A stretch of DNA of 64,000 nt from DAIMFL01 sp964372215 (GCA_964372215.1 CAYJQC010000011.1:81552-145551); one strand, 5' to 3'. Shown: positions 51,794 through 61,098, counted from the stretch's first letter. Numbers and translations are program-made. The notes: generated by a model not told the origin, from the sequence alone.

Positions 51794-52957
51794 CTAACGA
51801 ACACCCTGAGAGCGGAACTGCTTGGCGAGCGCCAAACCCTGCCCCTGGTAGTTTGATCTCAGCCCACTCCCATACAACTTGTCCGGTCTGGAAGACATGC
51901 GCTCGTACTGAAGCCACCCAACAGTCTGACCGTCTTCAAGCAAGAACGGTACCTCGTGCGATCGCACTTCTAGGACAGCCTTGCTAGGCGCACCGTCGTA
52001 TCCGAATCCTGGGTCAAAGAAGCCCGCATAGTGAACGCGAAACTCGCCAACCGAGGTGTCGTATGCCACCATTTCAGCCGCGTAGTCGGGTGGAATCTTG
52101 ACCGATTCGCGGGTCACCAAAATATAAAAGTCGTTCGGATCTAAAATGAGTGGGGGATTCCGGCGATAGTGAATAGGCTCCCAAAAATCGAGAGGGTCGT
52201 AGTGAGCTATCTTTTCAACATCGATCCTATCGGTATGCTTTCTTGCGCGATATCCGATCAATCCATCTTGGCCGCTACCGTGCAGATCTATGGTGACGCG
52301 CACCATCTTTCCTTCTCGGAAGTCCTGTAGATTGTTGTCAGCCAACACAAGCTGCTCAGTAGCCTGCAATCGCTGCAATTCATTCCCCGATACATTAGCG
52401 ACGCCGCGGTGAAATCGAATCTGATTCAAGCGCGTGCCTGTACGTACAACGACACTGAATGTGCGGGGCGCAACTTCCACGTACAATGGACCTTGGTACC
52501 GACGCTCAACTTTGTCAAAAGCCGCGCTGTTGTCGGTTATCAGTCGAGTAAGAATATCTAGGCGGCCCGTCGAACTCTTTGGGTTTGCAAATCCTGCTAT
52601 GTCTCCCTTGAGGTTGACGGACTCGATGAGGGGAATAACGTACACACATCCTTTCTCTAAGACTGCTCCGTCTCGGAGATCAATTGGATGCCCGTCGAGC
52701 TGATTAATCTTGTCCATTACAGTTGCGCTGGGCCCAGGCAGAAAGCTTGCGCGTACCCGATACGCTTTAGAGGCCAAACGGAGGTCCAAACTCGCTGGCT
52801 GAATCTGGTCTACCAGAATGTCCTGGTGCGCGAAAATATCCCGTTCGCGGATCATGTTTCGGATCTGTTGATACGCTAGGATGCCCGTTCCGGATAGACG
52901 AGATGAAGACGACGGGGGCATGGGAAACAAGCCTTCAGACAGCGCGGCATCAGCCAT
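51794..52957 (-). CDS. dcd: Two-domain dCTP deaminase (2'-deoxycytidine 5'-triphosphate deaminase family)
   Basis: 387 residues. The first dUTPase-like unit has QPASLDLRL (53-61), KSSTGR (127-132, with the catalytic Ser and Arg of Dcd) and YVEVAP with E161 at the position of the Dcd catalytic Glu, followed by RTGTRLNQIRF. A second unit (~245-387) has HYAGFFDPGFG and LLEDGQTVGWLQYERM. The enzyme makes dUTP from dCTP. The ATG at 52957 has AAAGGAACC upstream and overlaps the zinc-ribbon gene stop by eight bases. Base composition is clearly lower in GC (about 48% in a sampled line at 52081-52140), unlike its neighbours, which suggests transfer. Confidence 0.88.
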   Translation of the reverse strand: MADAALSEGLFPMPPSSSSRLSGTGILAYQQIRNMIRERDIFAHQDILVDQIQPASLDLRLASKAYRVRASFLPGPSATVMDKINQLDGHPIDLRDGAVLEKGCVYVIPLIESVNLKGDIAGFANPKSSTGRLDILTRLITDNSAAFDKVERRYQGPLYVEVAPRTFSVVVRTGTRLNQIRFHRGVANVSGNELQRLQATEQLVLADNNLQDFREGKMVRVTIDLHGSGQDGLIGYRARKHTDRIDVEKIAHYDPLDFWEPIHYRRNPPLILDPNDFYILVTRESVKIPPDYAAEMVAYDTSVGEFRVHYAGFFDPGFGYDGAPSKAVLEVRSHEVPFLLEDGQTVGWLQYERMSSRPDKLYGSGLRSNYQGQGLALAKQFRSQGVR

Positions 52958-53156
52958 TGGGTGGTTCCTTTTTTGTGCGCTCTTTGTGGCGCCTCACTAG
53001 CGTCGCTTCGTGCCAACGCGTGTAACAATCCAAGGAGCAAAAAACGCCGTCCTTTGCCTGCCCGGTGCCCAATTTGGTGACGATAGGGGCCTGGCAGGCC
53101 GGGCACACGTTCTGTTCCCGGCAGCGTCGTAAGTATGCTTGTTCGTCGTCGGCCAT
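52950..53156 (-). CDS. Small zinc-ribbon protein coupled to dcd
   Basis: 68 residues from the ATG at 53156; the frame is open further upstream to 53420, but that part has no conserved look. Two cysteine pairs, CPAC (~18-21) and CSLDC (~40-44), form a treble-clef or zinc-ribbon site. A basic, charged tail (RRHKERTKKE) follows. The GVFCSLDCYTRWH phrase resembles zinc-finger proteins that bind nucleic acid or protein. Its TGA overlaps the dcd start, so the two are made together. It shares the low GC of dcd. Function not recognised. Confidence 0.65.
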   Translation of the reverse strand: MADDEQAYLRRCREQNVCPACQAPIVTKLGTGQAKDGVFCSLDCYTRWHEATLVRRHKERTKKEPPNG

Positions 53157-53419
53157 AGGGCTACCCAGGCGACAGTGCATTGGTTTCAGACGACATGCCA
53201 AACGATTAGAGCGCACATTTTCTCCACCAAACGGTCCCGGTTCACGGCGCGTGCAAACTATTGATTCAAAGGACGAAAGAAGATTTTCCCCGGCTTCCGC
53301 AGGGGGTAGGCTGCGGAGTTGTTCAGTGGCCTTCATGTCCAAAGGGCATTGAGAGCATGTATGCGGCAAGGTCAAATGCTCGCCTTGCCGGGTTTGGACC
53401 GATCTGGTCATATCGGGCA

Positions 53420-54253
53420 ATGCCTACCGGACTCGAAACGGCGGACAGTGCGGTGGATCTGGCGAAGACCGGAACGCTGCTGGATCCCGGCGATCCGGCG
53501 CCGGTGGAATTCGTCAACCGCGACGGCGCCGGGCGGGCGGTGCTGATCTGCGACCATGCCGGGCGCGCGATTCCGCGGGCGCTGGGCGGCCTCGGTCTCG
53601 ACGAGGCGGCGCTGTGGCGCCACATCGCCTGGGACATCGGCATCGCCGACGTGACAAGGCGGCTGTCGGCGGCGCTCGACGCCCCGGCGATCCTCGGCGG
53701 CTACTCGCGCCTCGTCATCGACTGCAACCGCCGGCTCGACGACCCCAGCTCGATCGCGCAGGAGAGCGACGGCGTGCGGGTGCCCGGCAATTGCGGCCTG
53801 ACCTCGGCGGACCGTGCGGCCCGGGCGGCGGCCTGCTACCAGCCCTATCACCAGGCGATCGATCGGCTGATCGAAGGCCGGCTCAAGGCCGGCCTGGTGC
53901 CGGCGCTCATCTCGATGCACAGCTTCACGCCGATCATGAACGGCTTCGAACGGCCGTGGCACATCGGCGTGCTGTGGAACCGCGATCCGCGCCTGCCGGC
54001 GCCGCTCATGGAACGGCTGGCGCGCGAGCCCGGCATCTGCGTCGGCGACAACGAGCCCTATACGGGGCGCGACTATCACGGCTATTCGGTCCACAACCAC
54101 GGCGACGATCGCGGCCTGCCGCACGTGCTGATCGAGCTGCGCCAGGACCTGATCGATACCCATCACGGCGCGGCGGAATGGGCGGAACGCCTAGCCCGCG
54201 TGTTCACCGAACTGCTCGCCGACGCGGCGCTGTACCGGGTCGAGAATTACTAG
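53420..54253 (+). CDS. N-formylglutamate amidohydrolase family protein
   Basis: 277 residues from the ATG at 53420, where composition returns to high GC. Family signatures are LICDHAGRAIPRALGGLGL, HIAWDIGIADVTRRLSAAL, SRLVIDCNRR, ISMHSFTPIMNG, GVLWNRDPR, GDNEPYTGRDYHGYSVHNHG and HVLIELRQDLI. These enzymes release formate from N-formylglutamate in histidine breakdown, but many relatives are of unknown substrate and no hut genes are nearby. It precedes the YbdK-type ligase gene by four bases. Confidence 0.9.
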   Translation: MPTGLETADSAVDLAKTGTLLDPGDPAPVEFVNRDGAGRAVLICDHAGRAIPRALGGLGLDEAALWRHIAWDIGIADVTRRLSAALDAPAILGGYSRLVIDCNRRLDDPSSIAQESDGVRVPGNCGLTSADRAARAAACYQPYHQAIDRLIEGRLKAGLVPALISMHSFTPIMNGFERPWHIGVLWNRDPRLPAPLMERLAREPGICVGDNEPYTGRDYHGYSVHNHGDDRGLPHVLIELRQDLIDTHHGAAEWAERLARVFTELLADAALYRVENY

Positions 54254-54257
54254 CGCC

Positions 54258-55391
54258 ATGATCGCCGACCCCGCCTTCACCGTCGGCATCGAGGAGGAGT
54301 ATCTCCTGGTCGACCGGACGACCCGGGACCTGGAGCGCGACCCGCCGCATGAACTGCTCGCGGAATGCGAGACCCAGCTCGCCGGCCAGGTGAGCCCGGA
54401 GTTCCTGCGCTGCCAGATCGAGGTCGGCACCGGGGTCTGCGAGACCATGCAGCAGGCGCGCACCGAGCTCGCGCATCTCCGGCGCACGGTCGCCGGGGTG
54501 GCGGCGCGCCACGGCCTGGCGCCGATCGCGGCCTCGACCCATCCGTTCGCCACCTGGGACGCCCAGCAGCACACCGACAAGGAACGCTACAACCGCCTGG
54601 CGCGCGACATCCAGGGCCCGGCCCGGCGCCTCGCCATCTGCGGCATGCATGTCCATGTCGGGATCGCCGATCCCGACCTGCGGATCGACCTGATGAGCCA
54701 GGCCGCGTATTTCCTGCCGCATCTGCTGGCGCTCAGCACCTCCTCGCCGTTCTGGTGCGGCCACGACACCGGCCTCCGCTCGTACCGCATCGCGGTGTTC
54801 GACGAGCTGCCGCGCACCGGGCTGCCCGAGCAGTTCGAAAGCTTCGGCGAGTTCCAGCGCCATCTCGACGTGCTGGTCGCCGCCGGCATCATCGAGGACG
54901 GCACCAAGCTGTGGTGGGACATCCGGCCGAGCGTGCGCTTCCCGACGCTCGAGATGCGGATCAGCGACATCTGCACCCGGCTCGACGACGGCATCGCCAT
55001 CGCCGCGCTCTATCGCTGCATCCTGCGCATGCTGTGGCGGCTGCGCCGCCACAACCAGCGCTGGCGCCGCTATGCCGCCATGCTGGTGAACGAGAACCGC
55101 TGGCGGGCGCAACGCTACGGCTTCGACGAGGGGCTGGTGGATTTCGGCCGCGGCGCGGTGGTGCCCTATGGCGAGCTGCTGGAAGAGATGATCGCGCTGG
55201 TGGCCGAGGACGCCGCGCATTTCGATTGCGCGGCCGAGATCGCCCAGGCCCGCGACATCCTGGCGCGCGGCACCAGCGCCCACCGCCAGGTGGCGCGCTT
55301 CGCCGAGTTGAAGGCGGCCGGCCGCAGCGAACGCGAGGCGCTCGCCGGCGTGGTCGACTGGCTGGTCGAGGAGACGGTCAGGGGCGTGTAG
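54258..55391 (+). CDS. YbdK-family carboxylate-amine ligase (glutamate-cysteine ligase type 2)
   Basis: 377 residues. N-terminal TVGIEEEYLLVD is the GCS2 signature, with QIEVGTGVCETMQQARTEL, ASTHPFATWDAQQHTDK, CGMHVHVGIADPDLRIDLM and WWDIRPSVRFPTLEMRISDICT. E. coli YbdK joins glutamate and cysteine weakly in vitro; the true role of the family is uncertain. It forms a tight pair with the formylglutamate-amidohydrolase-like gene, so a shared glutamate-derived substrate is plausible (inference). Confidence 0.92.
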   Translation: MIADPAFTVGIEEEYLLVDRTTRDLERDPPHELLAECETQLAGQVSPEFLRCQIEVGTGVCETMQQARTELAHLRRTVAGVAARHGLAPIAASTHPFATWDAQQHTDKERYNRLARDIQGPARRLAICGMHVHVGIADPDLRIDLMSQAAYFLPHLLALSTSSPFWCGHDTGLRSYRIAVFDELPRTGLPEQFESFGEFQRHLDVLVAAGIIEDGTKLWWDIRPSVRFPTLEMRISDICTRLDDGIAIAALYRCILRMLWRLRRHNQRWRRYAAMLVNENRWRAQRYGFDEGLVDFGRGAVVPYGELLEEMIALVAEDAAHFDCAAEIAQARDILARGTSAHRQVARFAELKAAGRSEREALAGVVDWLVEETVRGV

Positions 55392-55403
55392 GCCGCCGGC
55401 CGG

Positions 55404-56231
55404 TCAACCGGCCTTGCCGTCGTCCTCCAATTTCCCCGGGAACAGCTTCCAGGCGCCGACCGATTCGAGATAGGGCAGCGAGGGGTAGTCGGTGATCACC
55501 AGCCCGCCATCGACCACCAGCACCTGGCCGGTGACGAACGAGGCGTCGTCGGAGGCCAGGAACAGCACCGCCTTGGCGATCTCGTCCGGCCGGCCCATGC
55601 GGCCGAGCAGCGACGCGCCGGTCTCCCAATCGGCGGCGGCGCCGGTGCCCTGGGTGGCGTCGGTCTTGATCCAGCCGGGCGAGACCGCGTTGGCGCGGAT
55701 CCGGTGCGGCGCGCCCTCGACCGCCTGGGCGCGGGTCAGCGCCTCGAGCCCGGCCTTGGCGACGCAATAGGTTCCCCAGTTGCCGTGGAAGGTCGCGGTC
55801 GAGGAGATGTTGACGATGGCGCCGCCGCCGGCATCGCGCAGCAGCGGCATGGCGTAGGCGCCGACGAAGTAGGCGGCATTCAGATTGACGCCCATGATCT
55901 TGTCCAGCCTGACGCCGGGGGAATCGCCGCGTTCGACGCCGGAGCGCCGTGCGCCGTACCCGGCGCAGTTGACCACCACATCGAGGCGGCCGAGCTTCGC
56001 GCCCACCGCCTCGACCATGGCGGCGGCCGCGGCCTCGTCCGAGACGTCGGCCTTGAAGAACGCCGCCTCGGCGCCGAGCGCGGCAATCTCGTCGCGGACC
56101 GCGGCACCCTTGCCGGCGTCGCGCCCGACCAGCGCCACCTTGGCGCCGGCGCCCGCGGCCGCGTGCGAGATGGCGCGGCCGATGCCGGAATTGCCGCCGG
56201 TCACCAGCACCACCTTGCCGGTCATTCGCAT
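55404..56231 (-). CDS. Short-chain dehydrogenase/reductase
   Basis: 275 residues. Cofactor motif TGGNSGIG, then NCAG, and the catalytic Ser-Tyr-Lys set in NISSTATFHGN and YCVAK. The substrate-loop and C-terminal SPGWIKTDATQ and VVDGG are standard. Arg in VGRDAGK after the second strand hints at NADP preference, which is a guess. The start overlaps the end of the EamA transporter gene by ten bases, so they form one transcript. Substrate unknown. Confidence 0.92.
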   Translation of the reverse strand: MRMTGKVVLVTGGNSGIGRAISHAAAGAGAKVALVGRDAGKGAAVRDEIAALGAEAAFFKADVSDEAAAAAMVEAVGAKLGRLDVVVNCAGYGARRSGVERGDSPGVRLDKIMGVNLNAAYFVGAYAMPLLRDAGGGAIVNISSTATFHGNWGTYCVAKAGLEALTRAQAVEGAPHRIRANAVSPGWIKTDATQGTGAAADWETGASLLGRMGRPDEIAKAVLFLASDDASFVTGQVLVVDGGLVITDYPSLPYLESVGAWKLFPGKLEDDGKAG

Positions 56232-57295
56232 GGCACGTCCCTCCGTGGCCAATTGGGGCCGGCGTTTCCGCCGGATACCGGCAGGACGGCCGGCTCGGGC
56301 GCCGCGTCGCCGGAAACCATCGGCGCCGCGTCCAGCTCCACCGGCTTGATGCTCGGCCGCACCGGCGCCTCGATCGGCGAGGCCGGCGCCGCGCCCGGCC
56401 GCGCCCGGCTGCGGCGCAGCTCGGACAGCACCAGCACCACGCTGCCGAGCGCGACCAGCCCGGCGCCGAGAAACACGGAATCGGCCGGCAGGTCGCCCCA
56501 GATTGCGTAGCCCAGCAGGAAGGCGAAGACCAGCGAGGTGTACTCGCAGGGCGCGATCGCCGAGGCCGGCGCGCGGCGGAAGCCCTCGAACAGCAGGAAC
56601 TGGCCGGCGCCGCTCAACACCCCGAGCCCGACCATCAGCGCCAGGCTCCTCGGGTCGGGCGTCTGCCACGTCCAGGGCATGGCGACGCCGGCCAGCACCA
56701 CGAAGGCGCCGTTGCTGAACAGCATCTGGTTGAGGGTGGTCTCGTAGGCCATGATCTGGCGCACCAGGATGTTCGACCAAGCCCACAGCCCGGCCGCGAT
56801 CAGCACCAGCAGGGCGGGCAGCAGGTCGGGCCGCCCGGTCGGGTTGGCCGCCACCACCACGCCGGCGAAGCCGAGCCCGATGGCGATCCAGCGCGCGGCG
56901 TGCACGCGCTCCCGCAGCAGCACGATCGACAGCACCACCACCAGCACCGGCGCGGCGTAGTACAGCGTGGTGAGCTCGGCCAGGCCGAGATCGCGGGCCG
57001 CGTTGTAGTAGCACAGCCAGGCCGCCAGGATGACGATGGCCCGCAGCAGCAGCGGGCCCTTGTTGCGGCTCGCCAGCATGCTCGACACGCCGGCGCGCCG
57101 GGCGATCAGCAGCAGCAGCGCGGTCAGGCTGACGCTGCGGATGAACAGCACCTGCCAGACCGTGAAGTCGTCGACCAGCCATTTCACCGCGGCGTCCTGC
57201 AGCGAGAACAGGCCATAGCCGGCGATGCCGAGGCCGACGCCCGCCAGGACCGTGCCGCTGGCCGAGTCGCTGGCCGGGTCGCTGCTCGTGTTCAC
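56222..57295 (-). CDS. EamA/DMT-family membrane transporter
   Basis: 357 residues with ten membrane helices in two EamA repeats (~20-155 and ~165-300). It has GYGLFSLQDAAVKWLVDDF, ARDLGLAELTTLYYAAPVLVV at the end of the first repeat and SAIAPCEYTSLVFAFLLGY in the second. A ~50-residue Pro/Ala-rich cytoplasmic tail follows the last helix. The family exports amino acids or metabolites; the substrate is not predictable. It is cotranscribed with the SDR gene. Confidence 0.92.
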   Translation of the reverse strand: MNTSSDPASDSASGTVLAGVGLGIAGYGLFSLQDAAVKWLVDDFTVWQVLFIRSVSLTALLLLIARRAGVSSMLASRNKGPLLLRAIVILAAWLCYYNAARDLGLAELTTLYYAAPVLVVVLSIVLLRERVHAARWIAIGLGFAGVVVAANPTGRPDLLPALLVLIAAGLWAWSNILVRQIMAYETTLNQMLFSNGAFVVLAGVAMPWTWQTPDPRSLALMVGLGVLSGAGQFLLFEGFRRAPASAIAPCEYTSLVFAFLLGYAIWGDLPADSVFLGAGLVALGSVVLVLSELRRSRARPGAAPASPIEAPVRPSIKPVELDAAPMVSGDAAPEPAVLPVSGGNAGPNWPRRDVPCE

Positions 57296-57463
57296 ATGCG
57301 CTCCGTCGGGCGATCGCGAGGACAGGCTGGTCAGGTATCACGGCCGGGGTCCACCCGCCAGCCCCGCGCGGCGGCCGGCGGCGCCGCTGTCCCGACTGGC
57401 GCGAACCCGGGAAACTGCCTATATCGGGTTGACCCGCCGGGACCACGATGGAGGAACTTCGCC

Positions 57464-57769
57464 ATGGACGACAAGACCCGCACCGAGCTCGAGGCGGCGG
57501 CCTTCCGCACCCTGGTGGCGCATTTCCGGAAACGCACCGACGTGCAGAACATCGACCTGATGAATCTCGCCGGGTTCTGCCGCAACTGCCTCTCCAAGTG
57601 GTACCGCGCCGCGGCCGAGGAGCAGGGCCTCGCCATGACCTACGAGGAGGCGCGGGAGATCGTCTACGGCATGCCCTACGACGCCTGGAAGGCGAAGCAC
57701 CAGACGGAAGCGACGCAAGAGCAGAAGCAGGCCTACGCCGTCTCCCACGCGGCCGCGCACAAGCACTGA
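57464..57769 (+). CDS. DUF1244 protein
   Basis: 101 residues from the ATG at 57464, with GGAGGAAC eight bases upstream. The conserved core reads NIDLMNLAGFCRNCLSKWY with the CxxC pair, then GMPYDAWKAKHQ, which defines the small helical DUF1244 family (SMc04008-like) found in alphaproteobacteria. No function is known. The C-terminal tail is His-rich. It is followed by the GapR-like gene on the same strand. Confidence 0.93.
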   Translation: MDDKTRTELEAAAFRTLVAHFRKRTDVQNIDLMNLAGFCRNCLSKWYRAAAEEQGLAMTYEEAREIVYGMPYDAWKAKHQTEATQEQKQAYAVSHAAAHKH

Positions 57770-57875
57770 TCGCTCGCCGCTCTCGGGGTTGCGGGGCGCG
57801 GTCGTGGCCGATATTGTCCGGCCCGCGCCGCCGATTCCAGCGGCGCAGCGCAGTACAATTCGGGAGCAGCACGGG

Positions 57876-58124
57876 ATGGCCGAGGTCGGCGGAATCGCGG
57901 CGGACCGCTTGCGGTCCTTCATCGAGCGGATCGAACGCCTCGAGGAGGAGAAGGCGGCGCTGGCGGCCGACATCCGCGAGGTCTATGCCGAGGCCAAGGG
58001 CACCGGCTTCGATACCAAGGTCATGCGCCAGATCGTCAAGCTGCGGAAGATGGACGCCGCCTCGCGCCAGGAGCAGGACGAGCTGCTCGAACTCTACAAG
58101 CGCGCGATCGGGCTGGAGCAATAG
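57876..58124 (+). CDS. gapR: GapR-like (DUF2312) nucleoid-associated protein
   Basis: 82 residues from the ATG at 57876 (GGGAGCAGCACGGG upstream). It is almost entirely one coiled coil: LRSFIERIERLEEEKAALA, then IREVYAEAKGTGFDTKVMRQIVKLRKMD. This is the DUF2312 family; Caulobacter GapR forms clamps on overtwisted DNA ahead of polymerases and helps topoisomerases. Length is slightly less than the 89 residues of Caulobacter GapR. It ends convergent with the opp operon. Confidence 0.93.
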   Translation: MAEVGGIAADRLRSFIERIERLEEEKAALAADIREVYAEAKGTGFDTKVMRQIVKLRKMDAASRQEQDELLELYKRAIGLEQ

Positions 58125-58152
58125 GGCGCGCCGCGCGCGTCTCCAACTATTC

Positions 58153-59136
58153 TCAGGTTTCCCAGTGGTGGCAGGCCACCTCGTGGCCTGGATCGATCGG
58201 CAGCAGGGGCGGCACCTCGCGGGCGCATAGCGCGGTCGCCTTCGGGCAGCGGGTGCGGAAGGCGCAGCCCGAGGGCGGGGCGAGCGGCGAGGGCAGGTCG
58301 CCGGTCAGCACCAGCCGCTTGCGGTTGCGCTCAAGGTCGGGATCGGGGATCGGCACCGCCGAAATGAGCGCCTGGGTATAGGGATGGCGCGGATTGCGGT
58401 ACAGCGAATCGCGATCCGCCAGCTCGGCGACCTTGCCGAGATACAGCACCATGATGCGGTGGCTGATATGGCGCACCACCGCGAGATTGTGGCTGATGAA
58501 GATCAGCGCCATGCCGGTTTCGCGCTGCAGGTCCATCAGCAGGTTGACGATCTGGGCCTGGATCGAGACGTCGAGCGCCGAGACCGGCTCGTCGCACACG
58601 ATCAGCTTCGGCGCGTTGATCATGGCGCGGGCGATGCCGATGCGCTGGCACTGGCCGCCGGAGAACTCGTGGGGATAGCGGTTGATCTGCTGCGGCAGCA
58701 GGCCGACCCGCGCCATGATCGCCTGGACCCGGCGCTTGACCTCGCCGCCCGCCAGACCCGGCTCGAAGGTCCGCAAGGGTTCGGCGATGATCTCGCCCAC
58801 GGTCATGCGCGGGTTGAGCGAGGCCAGCGGGTCCTGGAAGATGATCTGCATCTCGCGCCGCTGCTGGCGCATGGTCACGGCGTCGAGCTTGCCGAGGTCG
58901 CGGCCCAGCCACACCACGCGCCCGGTGCTCTGCGGCAACAGGCGCAGGACCGCGCGCCCCAGGGTCGACTTGCCGCAGCCGGATTCGCCGACCAGGCCCA
59001 GGGTCTCGCCGGGCCTGAGCTCGAAGCTGACGCCGTCGACCGCCTTCAGCACCGCCGGCTTCTGGCGCGTCAGCCAGTTGCCGCCGATCTCGAAATGGAC
59101 CGAGAGGTCCTGCACGGTGATGAGCGGCGCGCTCAT
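58153..59136 (-). CDS. oppF: Oligopeptide ABC transporter ATP-binding protein OppF
   Basis: 327 residues from the ATG at 59136, overlapping the oppD stop by four bases. Walker A GESGCGKST, signature SGGQCQRIGIARAM and Walker B LIVCDEPVSALDVS are intact. The C-terminal oligo_HPY domain carries a cysteine-rich CAFRTRCPKATALCA typical of Opp/Dpp ATPases, whose homologues hold an iron-sulfur cluster. It powers uptake together with OppD and is the last gene of the operon. Confidence 0.93.
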   Translation of the reverse strand: MSAPLITVQDLSVHFEIGGNWLTRQKPAVLKAVDGVSFELRPGETLGLVGESGCGKSTLGRAVLRLLPQSTGRVVWLGRDLGKLDAVTMRQQRREMQIIFQDPLASLNPRMTVGEIIAEPLRTFEPGLAGGEVKRRVQAIMARVGLLPQQINRYPHEFSGGQCQRIGIARAMINAPKLIVCDEPVSALDVSIQAQIVNLLMDLQRETGMALIFISHNLAVVRHISHRIMVLYLGKVAELADRDSLYRNPRHPYTQALISAVPIPDPDLERNRKRLVLTGDLPSPLAPPSGCAFRTRCPKATALCAREVPPLLPIDPGHEVACHHWET

Positions 59137-60167
59137 CCGACCTCCGGGGGCGCGTGCTCCAGATGGCAGGCCTTGGCGCGCGACAGGTCGCCGCCGGGGC
59201 GAATCGGCCGCAACGCCGGCCGCTCGGCGCGGCAGCGCTCGAACACGTGGGCGCAGCGGTCGGCGAAGGCGCAGCCCGCCGGCAGGCGCTGCAGGTTGGG
59301 CGGCTGGCCGGCGATGGTGGCGAGCCGGCCGGCGGTGGACTCGTCGAGCCGCGGCATCGACTTCAGCAGGCCCGCCGCATAGGGGTGCTGCGGCGCATGG
59401 AAAACGTCGCGCACGCTGCCGGTCTCGACCACCCGCCCGGCATACATCACCAGCACCCGCTCGCACATGCCGGCGACCACGCCGAGGTCGTGGGTGATCA
59501 GCACCGCCGCGGTGCCGAATTCCTGCCGCACCTCGGCGATCAGGTCGAGGATCTGCGCCTGCACCGTGACGTCGAGCGCGGTGGTCGGCTCGTCGGCGAT
59601 CAGCAGCTCCGGGCCGCACAGCAGCGCCATGGCGATCATCACCCGCTGGCGCATGCCGCCGGAAAACTCGTGGGGATAGTGGTCGATGCGCGACTTGGCC
59701 TCGGGGATCTGCACCCGGTCGAGCATGGCGATGGCGGCCGCCCGCGCCTCGGCGCCCGAAGCGCCCTTGTGCTCGACCAGCACTTCGGTGAGCTGCCGGG
59801 CGACGGTCAGGTAGGGATTGAGCGAGGTCATCGGGTCCTGGAAGATCATCGCCATGCGCGCGCCGCGGATGCGGTTGAGCGCCCGGGGCGCCAGCCCCAG
59901 GATCTCCTCGCCCTTGAAGCGCACGCTGCCGCGGGCCCGGCCGTTGCGGGCCAGCAGGCCCATCACCGACATGAACACCTGGCTCTTGCCCGAGCCCGAT
60001 TCGCCGACGATGCCGAGCGCCGCGCCGCGGCCGACCTGGAAGCTCACCTCGCTCACCGCCTTCACCTCGCCGTCGGGGGTGGCGAAGGTGGTGGTCAGGC
60101 CGGAAACCTCGAGCACCGGCGCGGCCGCATCGGCGCGGGGCGAGACGGCGGCGGCTGCGGCGGCCAT
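59133..60167 (-). CDS. oppD: Oligopeptide ABC transporter ATP-binding protein OppD
   Basis: 344 residues. Walker A GESGSGKS, signature SGGMRQRVMIAMAL, Walker B LLIADEPTTALDVT. The C-terminal oligo_HPY extension has the cysteine-containing CAFADRCAHVFERCRAE. It starts four bases after the oppC stop. The first ~15 residues are Ala-rich and could be trimmed if a later start is used. Works as a heterodimer with OppF at the inner membrane. Confidence 0.94.
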   Translation of the reverse strand: MAAAAAAVSPRADAAAPVLEVSGLTTTFATPDGEVKAVSEVSFQVGRGAALGIVGESGSGKSQVFMSVMGLLARNGRARGSVRFKGEEILGLAPRALNRIRGARMAMIFQDPMTSLNPYLTVARQLTEVLVEHKGASGAEARAAAIAMLDRVQIPEAKSRIDHYPHEFSGGMRQRVMIAMALLCGPELLIADEPTTALDVTVQAQILDLIAEVRQEFGTAAVLITHDLGVVAGMCERVLVMYAGRVVETGSVRDVFHAPQHPYAAGLLKSMPRLDESTAGRLATIAGQPPNLQRLPAGCAFADRCAHVFERCRAERPALRPIRPGGDLSRAKACHLEHAPPEVG

Positions 60168-60171
60168 CGCC

Positions 60172-61065
60172 CTAGCGGTCCTTGGGGTCGAGGGCGTCGC
60201 GCAGGCCGTCGCCCAGGAAGTTGAAGCAGAACAGGGTGACGGCGAGGAACGCGGCCGGGAAGAACAGGGACCAGGGCGTCGTCTCCATGGTCTGCGCCCC
60301 GTCGCTGATCAGCACGCCCCAGGTCGTGTCGGGCTCCTGCACGCCGAGTCCCAGGAAGCTCAGGAAGGACTCGGTCAGGATCACCTGCGGCACGGTCAAG
60401 GTCACGTAGACGACGACCGGGCCCAACGTGTTTGGAATGATGTGGCGGCGCAGGATGTTGAAGGTGCTGATGCCGCCGGCGACCGCCGCCTCGATGAACT
60501 CCTTGCGCTTCAGGCTGATGGTCTGGCCGCGCACGATGCGCGCCATGTCGAGCCACGAGACCGCGCCGATGGCGATGTAGATCAGCAGCAGGTTTCGCTC
60601 GAACACCACCGTCAGCATGATCACGAAGAAAATGAAGGGCAGGGAATACAGCACGTCCACGATGCGCATCATCACCGCGTCGAGCCGCCCGCCGACGAAT
60701 CCGGCCGCGGCGCCGTAGATGACGCCGATGACCAGGCTGACGATGGTGGCGGCGAGACCCACGGTCAGCGACACGCGGCCGCCATAGAGGGTGCGCGCGA
60801 ACAGGTCGCGGCCGTTCGAGTCGTTGCCGAAGTAGTGGGCGCTCGCGAAGTCAGGCGGGGCGTCGATCAGGTCCCAGTAGACTTCGTCATAGGGATGCGG
60901 GCTGAGATACGGCGCAAAAATGGCGCTCAACGCGACGATCACCAGCAGGACCGCGCTGACCACCGCTGCCTTGTTGCGCAGCAGCCGGCGCATCGCATCG
61001 GACCACAGGCTGCGTCCCTTGACCTCTTCTACGGTGCCGGACGGGGGCAGGGCGAGATCGCTCAT
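60172..61065 (-). CDS. oppC: Oligopeptide ABC transporter permease OppC
   Basis: 297 residues with six membrane helices. An OppC N-terminal helix (LLRNKAAVVSAVLLVIVALSAIFAPY) precedes the permease domain; the periplasmic FGNDSNGRDLFARTLYGGRVSL is diagnostic. The ATPase-coupling EAA loop lies around residue 190 (EFIEAAVAGGISTFNILRRHI). It follows oppB by 33 bp and forms the second half of the membrane channel. Confidence 0.95.
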   Translation of the reverse strand: MSDLALPPSGTVEEVKGRSLWSDAMRRLLRNKAAVVSAVLLVIVALSAIFAPYLSPHPYDEVYWDLIDAPPDFASAHYFGNDSNGRDLFARTLYGGRVSLTVGLAATIVSLVIGVIYGAAAGFVGGRLDAVMMRIVDVLYSLPFIFFVIMLTVVFERNLLLIYIAIGAVSWLDMARIVRGQTISLKRKEFIEAAVAGGISTFNILRRHIIPNTLGPVVVYVTLTVPQVILTESFLSFLGLGVQEPDTTWGVLISDGAQTMETTPWSLFFPAAFLAVTLFCFNFLGDGLRDALDPKDR

Positions 61066-61098
61066 GCCGCGAGTCCGGACCAGGCTGAGCGCGGCGCG

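Noticed and set aside
53157..53420. N-terminal extension of the zinc-ribbon protein from 53420
   Set aside because: The added 88 residues show no domain and occupy the divergent promoter region; the ATG at 53156 is the simpler start, though this is not certain.
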